From assembly GCA_903888395.1 (NCBI GenBank), contig CAISTO010000181.1:1-25005 (forward strand): 25,005 nt of DNA, written 5' to 3'. This document shows, in pieces, positions 9,809-17,800 of this stretch. How positions within the stretch are numbered: position 1 is the first letter of the stretch; each line of letters starts with the position of its first letter. Source of the stretch: an uncultured Bacteroidota bacterium (GTDB lineage Bacteria; Bacteroidota; Bacteroidia; UKL13-3). The translations under genes were made by a program, and so were the position numbers. The notes under the pieces are model-generated. The model made no database searches and was not told where the DNA came from. It was given only the letters and a program-made list of their open reading frames with translations.

Positions 9809-10813
9809 ATGAATAAATTGATGGAAAGATTGTTTTTGAGTACAGCATTGATGTTTGTATTTTCAAATGCTTTTGCGCAAGATCCGCAATTAAGTCAATT
9901 CTATGCTTCACCAATATACACCAATCCTGCTTTTGCCGGTGCTGCAAAAAAAATTCGAATTGCAACCAATGCAAGAAATCAATATACAGGTTTAAATAAA
10001 ACATATAGAACCTCAGTAACTTCATTAGATGCATATGTTCCAAAAATGCAAAGTGGACTAGGAGCCATTGTTGCTATTGACCAAGCAGGTGATGGATATT
10101 TAACAACTTTATCAATTGGAGGAATCTATTCTTATAATTTGCCCATTAGTAGAAATTGGAATGCCAATTTTGGTTTAAAAGCTGAAATTCAACAAAAGTC
10201 TTACGACTTTAACAAATTTATTTTTGGAGATCAATTAGATCCAGTATTAGGATATACGGGAAAACCTTCTGCCGAAATCAGACCAAGTGAGTTAATATTA
10301 TTTCCTAATTTTTCTGCAGGTGCTTTAATTTATAGTGAAAATTTTTACGCAGGTTTTGCAGTAAATAATTTAACAGAACCAAATCAGTCATTTGTTTTAT
10401 CAAATTCAATAGCCGAACCTTATATTTTACCTAGAAGATATACTGCACATATGGGTGCGAATATTGATTTAAAGAAATCGAGGTTTGAAAGCAACCGAAT
10501 TTACCTTTCTCCAAATGTGTTATTCATGAGTCAACGCGATTTTTACCAAGTAAATGTTGGAACATATATTAAAAAACAAGCTTTAACAGCTGGCATGTGG
10601 TTTAGACAAACAAGTAGAAATTCTGATGCGATTATATTTTTATTAGGCTTACGTTTTCAAAATTTTAGGGTAGGCTATAGCTACGATTTAACCATATCGA
10701 ATGCTAGAACGGCTACAGTTGGAAGCCATGAAATATCTTTAGGTTTTGATATTAAAACCAAAACAAGAACAAGAAGCAGGATGGGAAGACCAATTAAATG
10801 CCCTGAATTGTAA
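9809..10813 (+). CDS. PorP/SprF family type IX secretion membrane protein (second copy)
   Basis: This is a second PorP/SprF-family outer-membrane protein of 334 residues. The signal peptide ends in FSNAFA before QDPQLSQFYASPIYTNPAFA. It shares with the first copy the blocks NxTEPNQSF, the strand pattern, and a basic C-terminus ending in KCPEL. The two sequences are clearly homologous but considerably diverged, so the duplication is not recent. It is probably cotranscribed with the first copy; a palindromic AT-rich hairpin and a promoter-like element separate it from gldJ downstream. In other Bacteroidota such proteins often sit beside the large adhesin they help export, but no giant adhesin gene is adjacent here. 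Confidence 0.92.
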   Translation: MNKLMERLFLSTALMFVFSNAFAQDPQLSQFYASPIYTNPAFAGAAKKIRIATNARNQYTGLNKTYRTSVTSLDAYVPKMQSGLGAIVAIDQAGDGYLTTLSIGGIYSYNLPISRNWNANFGLKAEIQQKSYDFNKFIFGDQLDPVLGYTGKPSAEIRPSELILFPNFSAGALIYSENFYAGFAVNNLTEPNQSFVLSNSIAEPYILPRRYTAHMGANIDLKKSRFESNRIYLSPNVLFMSQRDFYQVNVGTYIKKQALTAGMWFRQTSRNSDAIIFLLGLRFQNFRVGYSYDLTISNARTATVGSHEISLGFDIKTKTRTRSRMGRPIKCPEL

Positions 10814-10860
10814 ATTTTCATTAATTTTACATAACAAACCATCCTCATTTTCAATAGATA

Positions 10861-10890
10861 ATACTTTTTTTTCAAAAAAAAGTATTTTTA
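10861..10890. terminator. Perfect AT-rich palindrome, possible terminator of the PorP/SprF pair
   Basis: ATAC, eight T, one C, eight A, GTAT forms a 12-bp perfect inverted repeat (10861-10885) followed by a T-rich stretch. It starts about 48 bp after the second PorP/SprF stop codon. The lack of G/C pairs makes it a weak terminator on either strand. Confidence 0.45.
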
Positions 10891-10913
10891 TACACATAAT
10901 TACCAAATTCCGT

Positions 10914-10921
10914 TATATTTG
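10914..10921 (+). promoter_or_regulatory. Candidate -7 element of the gldJ promoter
   Basis: TATATTTG matches TAnnTTTG exactly and lies 27 bp before the gldJ start codon, giving a leader of about 20 bases. A -33 TTTG is not evident at normal spacing. Together with the hairpin upstream it suggests that gldJ has its own promoter. Confidence 0.45.
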
Positions 10922-10948
10922 GAAACTTTAAAGTAATTAACTTATACC

Positions 10949-12391
10949 ATGAAATTAGTAAATAAATTATTGTTAGCATCATTTGCAACTACTATGTTGT
11001 TTTCAGCATGTTCACAAAAATCAGGCACTACTGGCTGGAAATACAATGACTCCAAATGGGGTGGATTTGAAAAACATAAATTCAAAGACCAAGAAACTGG
11101 TCCGGGTTTAGTGTTTATTGAAGGCGGAACTTTTGTAATGGGTGCATCGGAACAAGATGTAACTTATGATAGAAACAATACTAAAAGACGTATGTCTGTG
11201 AATAGTTTCTATATGGATGAAACTGAAGTAACCAATTTTCAATATTTAGAATATGTATATTGGTTAACTAGAGCATATGGTGCAGAAAATCCAATTATTG
11301 CAACTTCTGCTTTGCCTGATACTTTGGTTTGGAGAGCAAAACTTTCTTATAACGAACCTTATGTAAATTATTATTTACGTTATCCTGCATACCGCGATTA
11401 TCCTGTTGTTGGTGTAAGTTGGTTACAAGCTTCTGAGTTTTGTAAATGGAGATCTGATCGTGTGAATGAATACATTATGATTAGAGAAGGCTTAATGAAA
11501 AATAGCAATATTAATAAACAAAACGATGAGACTTTTAATACTGAAGCTTATATGTTAGGTTTAACTCCTATTGATATCAAAAAGCAGTTAAAAGATTATA
11601 CGCCTGGTGGTAAAAAGCGTGACGTAAAAATGGAAGATGGTATATTATTACCTATTTACCGTTTGCCTACAGAAGCTGAATGGGAATATGCAAGTGTGGC
11701 TTATAGAACTGCTTCATATAACGAAAACGTTGATTCTCGTAAAATATATCCTTGGGCTGGTTTAACATTGCGTAGAGGTGATACAGAAAAAACTCGTGGT
11801 AGAATGTATGCAAATTATGTTAGAGGAAGAGGAGATTACAAAGGTATTGCTGGTAATTTAAATGACAATGCTTCATACACTTCTGCTGTTAAAGATGCAT
11901 TTTATATTCCTAACGATTTTGGTTTATACCACATGGCTGGAAATGTAAGCGAATGGGTAATGGATATTTATAGACCTTTATCATTAGAAGATAATAACGA
12001 TAACATGTCATTTAGAGGAAATAATTATCAAACTCAAGAAAGAGATGCAGATGGTAATATTACTGAAAAAGATAGTTTAGGTAGAATTAAATACAGAGAA
12101 GTATCAGAAGCTGAAAATATTAAAAGACGTAACTACAAAAAAGCTGATAACATTGGTTACAGAGATGAGTTAAAATATGATGGCGATATAGATCAAAAAT
12201 ACGAATATGGTATTACTTCATTAATTGACAATGCAGCTAGAGTATACAAAGGTGGTAGCTGGAACGATAGAGCATATTGGTTAAGCCCTGGAAACAGAAG
12301 ATATTTAGACCAGGAACAAGCTACTTCAACTATTGGATTCCGTTGTGTAATGGATAGATTAGGTAGTCAAACTAAAAAAGGAAGAAAATAA
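10949..12391 (+). CDS. gldJ: Gliding motility-associated lipoprotein GldJ
   Basis: This is a lipoprotein of the gliding/T9SS apparatus, related to formylglycine-generating enzymes but acting structurally. The lipobox LFSAC puts the lipidated residue at Cys21. The FGE-like domain spans roughly residues 50-475: GPGLVFIEGGTFVMG, FYMDETEVTN, YPVVGVSWLQASEFCKWR, YRLPTEAEWEYA, HMAGNVSEWVMD and VYKGGSWNDRAYWLSPGNRR. The early segment TGWKYNDSKWGGFEKHKFKD and the block PDTLVWRAKLSYNEPYVNYY favour GldJ over the related GldK. In known gliding bacteria gldJ lies near porU, which agrees with the position here. At 480 residues it is somewhat short for GldJ, so GldK remains an alternative. Confidence 0.87.
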   Translation: MKLVNKLLLASFATTMLFSACSQKSGTTGWKYNDSKWGGFEKHKFKDQETGPGLVFIEGGTFVMGASEQDVTYDRNNTKRRMSVNSFYMDETEVTNFQYLEYVYWLTRAYGAENPIIATSALPDTLVWRAKLSYNEPYVNYYLRYPAYRDYPVVGVSWLQASEFCKWRSDRVNEYIMIREGLMKNSNINKQNDETFNTEAYMLGLTPIDIKKQLKDYTPGGKKRDVKMEDGILLPIYRLPTEAEWEYASVAYRTASYNENVDSRKIYPWAGLTLRRGDTEKTRGRMYANYVRGRGDYKGIAGNLNDNASYTSAVKDAFYIPNDFGLYHMAGNVSEWVMDIYRPLSLEDNNDNMSFRGNNYQTQERDADGNITEKDSLGRIKYREVSEAENIKRRNYKKADNIGYRDELKYDGDIDQKYEYGITSLIDNAARVYKGGSWNDRAYWLSPGNRRYLDQEQATSTIGFRCVMDRLGSQTKKGRK

Positions 12392-12409
12392 TTTTAATTA
12401 TAAAAATAA

Positions 12410-12444
12410 AAACCGAATCAGTTTTAAATTGATTCGGTTTTTTT
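12410..12444 (+). terminator. Rho-independent terminator after gldJ
   Basis: AAACCGAATCA and TGATTCGGTTT form a perfect 11-bp stem with a 9-base loop, followed by a run of T. It lies 18 bp after the gldJ stop codon and closes the conserved T9SS region. Confidence 0.92.
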
Positions 12445-12533
12445 GTGCTTGTTTACAGGTAATTGGCAATTTGCAATAAGCAAATTTTATCTCACAGAGC
12501 TCATTGTTAATTTTAAATTTCTTGCAATTAGCA

Positions 12534-12561
12534 TCTGGCTTCTGACCTCTGGCCTCTCGCA
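12534..12561. repeat. Four tandem degenerate heptamers TCTGRCY
   Basis: TCTGGCT, TCTGACC, TCTGGCC and TCTCGCA stand in direct tandem in the gene-free stretch between gldJ and the repeat-protein gene. Period-seven repeats of this kind are seen between bacterial genes; no function can be read from the sequence. The rest of this ~230-bp gap shows no gene. Confidence 0.6.
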
Positions 12562-12638
12562 TTTTATTTTATTCAACATTTCTCATCTCTTAGTGCACAA
12601 TGCTCAGTGCTCATTTTATACTTTATAATTAAGAACTT

Positions 12639-12654
12639 TCCCGATGTATCGGGA
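12639..12654. repeat. Short inverted repeat TCCCGA-N4-TCGGGA
   Basis: This 6-bp perfect inverted repeat with a four-base loop lies 20 bp after the stop codon of the minus-strand repeat-protein gene. No T run follows it on the minus strand, so it is a weak terminator candidate or a dispersed palindrome. Confidence 0.45.
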
Positions 12655-12673
12655 CAACATCTAACATTTTAAT

Positions 12674-13090
12674 TTATCTAATTAAGCAAACTATTACCCA
12701 TTTTTCTGGAATGCCTTCAAAATAATAAACTTTACTACCATAAGCATCTTTGTATTTTAAAGTTTGCCCATCTATATAATATAGTTTTTCACCATAAGCG
12801 TCTTTCAAACGAATGGTATTGCCATCAAAATAGTATAGTTTTTGTCCATATGCATCTTTTGAACGGATGCTTTGTCCATCTATAAAATACAGTTTTTCCC
12901 CATAAGCATTTTTCGACCGAATGGTTTGTCCATCTAGGTAGAATAATTGATTGCCATAGGCATCTTTTGCACGTAGGGTGTTTCCATCTATATACACCAC
13001 TTTATTGCCATAGGCATCTTTTATTTTTACTGATTGCGCAAATACATTGGTAGTAATAAAAAATGTGATTGTATAAAATAGGATTTTCAT
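12674..13090 (-). CDS. Secreted protein of six 18-residue KDAYG repeats
   Basis: A signal peptide (MKILFYTITFFITTNVFAQ) is followed by six uninterrupted 18-residue repeats at residues 21-38, 39-56, 57-74, 75-92, 93-110 and 111-128, with consensus IRxKDAYGxKLYYIDGQT. Each unit has the look of two short beta strands joined by an AYG turn and a DG turn, so the whole is likely a small closed beta-propeller-like or beta-flower fold. It ends with EKWVIVCLIR. No enzyme motif is present. The repeats are also recognisable as 54-bp units in DNA. It has its own promoter-like element and a terminator is not obvious. Similar small repeat proteins occur in Bacteroidota, but I know of no established function. 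Confidence 0.8.
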   Translation of the reverse strand: MKILFYTITFFITTNVFAQSVKIKDAYGNKVVYIDGNTLRAKDAYGNQLFYLDGQTIRSKNAYGEKLYFIDGQSIRSKDAYGQKLYYFDGNTIRLKDAYGEKLYYIDGQTLKYKDAYGSKVYYFEGIPEKWVIVCLIR

Positions 13091-13109
13091 GGGTTGATAT
13101 TTATGAAAT

Positions 13110-13138
13110 CAAAGATAAAAAAATATAAGCACTTCAAA
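13110..13138 (-). promoter_or_regulatory. Promoter of the KDAYG-repeat gene
   Basis: On the minus strand TTTG (13135-13138), 17 bases, then TATCTTTG (13110-13117) match the Bacteroidota -33/-7 pattern, with slightly short spacing. The start codon follows 19 bases after the -7 element. Confidence 0.5.
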
Positions 13139-13149
13139 CCAATTAAAAC

Positions 13150-13240
13150 AAAAAAGCCAACCGTAATTTACGATTGGCTTTTGCTCCCCTCATTCACAAA
13201 AGATGCAAGCAAAATGAGTTAATTGAATATGGAATTATTA
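13150..13240. repeat. Boundary repeat, copy A (complete)
   Basis: This ~91-bp element is made of two parts. The first (13150-13189) is a 15-bp-arm hairpin built on AAAAGCCAACCGTAA, followed by TTTTGCTCCCCT. The second (13201-13240) is AGATGCAAGCAAAATGAGTT and a further 20 bases ending GGAATTATTA. Copy B is nearly identical except for a short stretch after CTCCCCT. On the minus strand the hairpin is followed by six T and can serve as the terminator of the FISUMP gene; in that strand its single non-Watson-Crick pair becomes a G-U pair, whereas on the plus strand it is a C-A mismatch. Confidence 0.85.
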
Positions 13241-13357
13241 AAAGAATGTTCAGGAACTTTATCCTCCTTTTATTTCGTTCAGACCCAACATATGATTAGT
13301 AAATTAATTAAATGGTAAACATTTTTTTGAATTAGTTTTTAAAAAGTTCAATTATCA

Positions 13358-14263
13358 TCAACTATTCTTGATACATTGAATAGATAAGCCATAGCCATCA
13401 TAGTTTTCTCTTAAAAAATAGGATAACTCAAAACTCCAACCAACAAGACTTTCATTAGAACTCCACCAAATATTTGTGCCAATTTCAAAGTTTCCGTTAT
13501 ATTCACGAACTCCCATTGCCAATGAAAAACAACTTTCTTTTGTTTTTCTAGGAGTGAAAAAATATTCATCTAATTTCTCCCATTCCACATCATTAGGAAT
13601 ATGCCAACCCTCAGGAGCTATTCTTCTTAAGTCAAAAATTGCATGCTGATTGTATAATTTACCAACGCTGAGTCCAGTTGCCGAATCATTGTTAACATAA
13701 CACCAAGCAGGTTGGCCATTATCTATAGCATTCTCCCATTCTTCATTGGTTTTAGCTTCTGATATTAAATCACCGTTTCTGAATTTATCAACATTTAAAT
13801 TTTCAGCCATCCAAATTTGACTGCCAATTTTTATCTCTTTAATGAAAGGAGTTATTGATTTTGGTTGTAGATTTTCAATTTTAACTGGATTTGTTTTTAC
13901 TCCATAATCTTTAACAAATCTAATTCTAAATTTTGCAGTTTTTTCTAAAAAATCACACCATTCTCCATTGGTAAAATCAAGCAACCAAGCGTTTTTTTCT
14001 TGCCCTTTTGAAAAACCTAATATATTTCTTTGCGTTTTAACATCATCAGTTTCACTTGCACTCCAGTAAGCTCCCTCACTCTTTATATTTACTTTTTCTT
14101 TGTTTAAATATATTTCATTTAATTCTTCTTTTGTTGGTAATCGCCATCCTCCGCCAATGGTTGAACTAACTTTTTGCGCATCGATCCAACTTAGTTCCTT
14201 AGGGTAGTCGTTTTCAGCAATAAGAAAATTACTCCCGATTATTGTGCTTAATATTATTTCCAT
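13358..14263 (-). CDS. DUF1566-like plus FISUMP-domain protein
   Basis: Two related lectin-like modules are joined. Residues about 15-118 resemble DUF1566 (LSWIDAQKVSSTIGGGWRLP, then GAYWSASE and a C-terminal FRIRFVKD). Residues about 140-300 are a FISUMP domain (Fibrobacter succinogenes major paralogous domain), with IKIGSQIWMAENLNVDKFRN, the Cys in PAWCYVNND, GKLYNQHAI and APEGWHIPNDVEWEKL. FISUMP proteins are usually surface or secreted proteins. Here the N-terminus MEIILSTIIGSNFLIAEN is a short hydrophobic stretch and not a good signal peptide, so localisation is unclear and the start may be truncated. It is bracketed by repeat copies A and B. The role is unknown; possibly a surface ligand-binding protein. 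Confidence 0.8.
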   Translation of the reverse strand: MEIILSTIIGSNFLIAENDYPKELSWIDAQKVSSTIGGGWRLPTKEELNEIYLNKEKVNIKSEGAYWSASETDDVKTQRNILGFSKGQEKNAWLLDFTNGEWCDFLEKTAKFRIRFVKDYGVKTNPVKIENLQPKSITPFIKEIKIGSQIWMAENLNVDKFRNGDLISEAKTNEEWENAIDNGQPAWCYVNNDSATGLSVGKLYNQHAIFDLRRIAPEGWHIPNDVEWEKLDEYFFTPRKTKESCFSLAMGVREYNGNFEIGTNIWWSSNESLVGWSFELSYFLRENYDGYGLSIQCIKNS

Positions 14264-14276
14264 ATTTTGAAAGAAT

Positions 14277-14284
14277 CAAAGTTA
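14277..14284 (-). promoter_or_regulatory. Candidate -7 element of the FISUMP gene promoter
   Basis: The minus strand reads TAACTTTG, an exact TAnnTTTG match, 13 bases before the start codon. No -33 TTTG is found at proper spacing. Confidence 0.4.
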
Positions 14285-14414
14285 TTACAAATAAAAATAA
14301 AGTTTTTTATTATTTTTAAAATTATGGCTACATAAAAATATTTAACTCAATTATGTTAATTGTAAGAATGGTTTTTAGGCTTTTTTAATTAGGCTAAAAC
14401 TTTTTTCTGAAAAC

Positions 14415-14523
14415 AAAAAAAGCCAACCGTAAATTACGATTGGCTTTTGCTCCCCTAATAGACAAAAGATGCAAGCAAAATGAGTTAATTGAATATGGAA
14501 TTATTAGAAAATTAGAAGTTTGA
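14415..14523. repeat. Boundary repeat, copy B (complete)
   Basis: This has the same two-part structure as copy A: the hairpin half at 14415-14456 and the GATGCAAGCAAAATGAGTTA half at 14468-14506. Past the end of copy A the match continues only with copy C (ATTAGAAAATTAGAAGTTTGAG here against ATTAGGAAATTAGGGTTTTGAG), so the full element is longer than copy A alone shows. On the minus strand the hairpin has the form of a terminator, but no minus-strand gene lies directly upstream of it, since the neighbour is the start region of a plus-strand gene. Confidence 0.85.
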
Positions 14524-14675
14524 GATTTTTTGACTTAGTCAGTTTTGAAAAGAGGTGTAAATAATTGTTTAAAAAAGTACGTTTATCTAACTTTAGCAAT
14601 GTGATTGAAATAGGAATTTCTCAATATAAAATTATATTTGTTTAAGTAAAAAAAATCTTTTGAATTAAATTGAAC

Positions 14676-14795
14676 ATAAAAAAACAACTGTACACAACAA
14701 TTGCAATTTTTGGATTTGCAAATTTTACAATTGGAAAAGTGACAAATTATGTTCCAGCCAATAGCTTAAAATGATGGTGGGAATTAATGAACTAA
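14676..14795 (+). pseudogene. Remnant of a secreted LamG-type protein gene
   Basis: Read from an ATA codon at 14676, this frame gives IKKQLYTTIAIFGFANFTIG, which looks like a signal peptide whose ATG start has mutated. It continues KVTNYVPANSLK, a TGA stop at 14772, then WWELMN and a TAA. The segment VPANSL-x-x-WW matches the familiar start of LamG-like domains in Bacteroidota surface proteins (VPxNGLxxWWPFNG), compare NGLIAWYPFNGN in the gene downstream. I read it as a decayed gene fragment with lost start, internal stop and no remaining body. A chance resemblance is possible because the stretch is short. The remaining bases of the 14264-14877 gap hold only repeat B and a promoter element. 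Confidence 0.45.
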
Positions 14796-14877
14796 AAACA
14801 TAAACTTATATTTTAAGCAATCAAAAATTGGGTAAACAAGTAAAATCAAGTTTGCAAAAAAATAAAACTACTGAAAA

Positions 14878-17800
14878 ATGAAAAATTACTATATCATTCT
14901 AATCTTTACATTGTTATTGGCTAAAGGTGCAAATTCACAATCTAATTTACCAGCTTTTTGGTCATTTGTAAATCCTTCGCCATCTGGCTCATCAATATCT
15001 GATACGTTTGCTACGGGACCATCATATCCTGGTCCAACAGGCTGGACAACAAAACTTGATATTTATTCTGGGTCATTTACTTATGTGACAGGTGTAGATG
15101 GTAATGCTGCTTGTAGACTTGATGCATCAGGAGAATATGTAATGGCTAGGTTCAATGTAATGCCTGGCTCAATTAGTTACTATATAAAAGGAACAGGGAT
15201 TTCGCCAAACCCTGCTTTTAGTGGTACATTTAAAGTTCAAGAAGGACCAGATACAATCAATTGGAATGATATGGCCACTTTTAATTCAATGAGTGGTTCA
15301 TTTGTAAAATATCAACATATACCGAGGCTTAATTCACGATTTATAAGGTTTTTTTATTCTTCAAAAATAGCTGGTAGTAATGTTGCATTAGACAGTGTAC
15401 TCATTCTTCCTAAACTATTCAATTGCAGTAATCCAACCTTATCTATAACTATGCAAGATACTTTAATTGGTTATAAATCAGAAAGTGTAACTCTTTTAGG
15501 TAGTTCAAATAATCAGTTATACAAATATTTTTGGAATACCGGTGATACACTATTTAATAATACATTTTATAATTTACCATTAACAAAGTATAATTTGACT
15601 TTTTTTGATTCGCTTGGAAATTGTGGTAAGGATTCATTGAAAGTTGCTTTTATAAATGGAATTAAAGAAAAAGACACCTCTATTTGTAGAGGGGTTTCAA
15701 AAGTAATTTCAATTCAAAATATTGGTTTAGGTTATAAATATTTATGGAATACTGGCGACACCACCAATTCTATAACAGTAACACCGTCTTCAAGCACCAC
15801 TTATCGTTGCACACAACGATTTGGTAGCTTTACACTTACTGATAGTGTTAGGATAACAGTAAATAACTTACCTATTATAAATTCATTACCTGATACTACC
15901 ATAGCTTTTAAACAAGATAGCATTTTACTAAATGCAGGTCCAGGTTATTCAAAATATATTTGGAGTAGAGGTGACACCACACAAAGTGTTTGGGTTAAAT
16001 CTACTGTAATGAATAAGGTTACAGTTTTTAATAGTTCAGGATGTAGTAATTCAGATTCTACAAATGTGCTAATCATAAATGGAATTCAACAAAAAGATAC
16101 TGCTATTTGTATTGGAAGTAACTTAAAATTGTCATTTCCTTTTGGCACATTTCCTTCAAATGGACTAATTGCATGGTATCCATTTAATGGAAATATGAAT
16201 GATGAAAGTGGAAATGGAAATAATGGATCAAACAATGGTGTTTACTTATCATCAGATCGATTTGGAACGGTAAATTCTTCTTATTATTTTGGACAGAACA
16301 ATAACGGATCAAGTGGAATTACAATTACTAATAATAGCATTCTTAATTTTGGTATTGGGTTAAATAAACAATTTTCAATATCACTCTGGTATTATGAAGA
16401 TAGCTTATTAAACATTACATTAAATGGCCAATTCGGACTTTTACTAAAAAAAGGAAATCTTAATGGAAACAGTTCAGATCAGGATTATTCTATATATAGA
16501 GAAGGAAGCGAACTTGGTTCTGGCTGTGGTTCTTCAACACTTATAGGTGGAGATGTATGTTCGTGGGGTGGAGTTAATACAACGTCAGTTAAAAATTGGC
16601 ATAACTACACGGTAGTTTTTAATCAGAATATTGGAAATGCTAGTGGTACTAAAAATGTATACATTGATGGCGTTTTAAATTCATCATGTAATTATTACTC
16701 TAAAAATGCTACCAATAATAATCCATTATATATTGGTTCTGCAGGGTTTAAAGGAAAAATAGATGATATAAGCATCTGGAACCGAACATTAACTCAAACT
16801 GAAATACAAACATTATATAATGGGAGTAATGCAAATACAAAAATTATTTGGTCAACAAGCGACACAACAAACTCAATTAATATATCACCAACAGCAAGCA
16901 CCACTTATAATTGTACCCTACGCATTGGTAGTTTTACTATAATTGATAGTGTTAGGGTAACTGTAAATAGTTTCCCCATTATAAACTCATTGGCAGATAC
17001 CACCATTGCTTTCAAACAAGATAGTATTTTGCTAAATGCTGGTGCAGGTTATTCAAAATATATTTGGAGCAGAGGCGATACCACTCAAAGCATATGGGTT
17101 AAAACAACTGGAATGAATAAAGTAACTGTTTTTAATAGTTCAGGATGTGGTAGCACTGATTCTACAAAAGTTCTTTTTGTAAAAGGAATTATAAATAAAG
17201 ATTCTTCAGTTTGCCGAAATTCCAATATTATTTTAAATGCATTGAATCAAACCAATGCTAAGTATTTATGGTCTACCGGTGAAAATATTAGTAGCATAAC
17301 CAAACAAATTAATGTTGATACTGTATTTAAATGTTCTTTCCAAATTGGGTCATTTAATAAACAAGATAGTGTAAAAATTATAGTAAGAAACTTACCCCCC
17401 AAAACTATTAACTATAATAAAAAAGGACTTTGTTCAAACGATACAATTATTATAAATTCAACCAACGGATATGCTTATAATTGGTATAAAAACAATGTCA
17501 CAATTTTAAGTAATTCCAATGTTTTAAAGGCATTTGCAATTGGAAATTATAAAGTAAAATTAACTGATAGTACTGGTTGTTCATCTATATCAGATTCTGT
17601 TAATTTATTTAATGCTCCTTTGCCAAAAGCAAAAATCAGTTTATTTGATTCTGCTTTATGTATTATAGGTAATGTTTTTAAATTTACAGATAGCACTTCA
17701 ATAGACAGTGGAACTTATAATATGAATTGGACTTTTGGCAATGGCAATACATCTACACTTACTAACTCTAATCAAAGTTTTATAACTGCTGGAAATTATG

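Noticed and set aside
12443..12628. Short plus-strand open frame after gldJ
   Set aside because: It runs through the gldJ terminator T-tract and the heptamer repeat and has no protein-like features.
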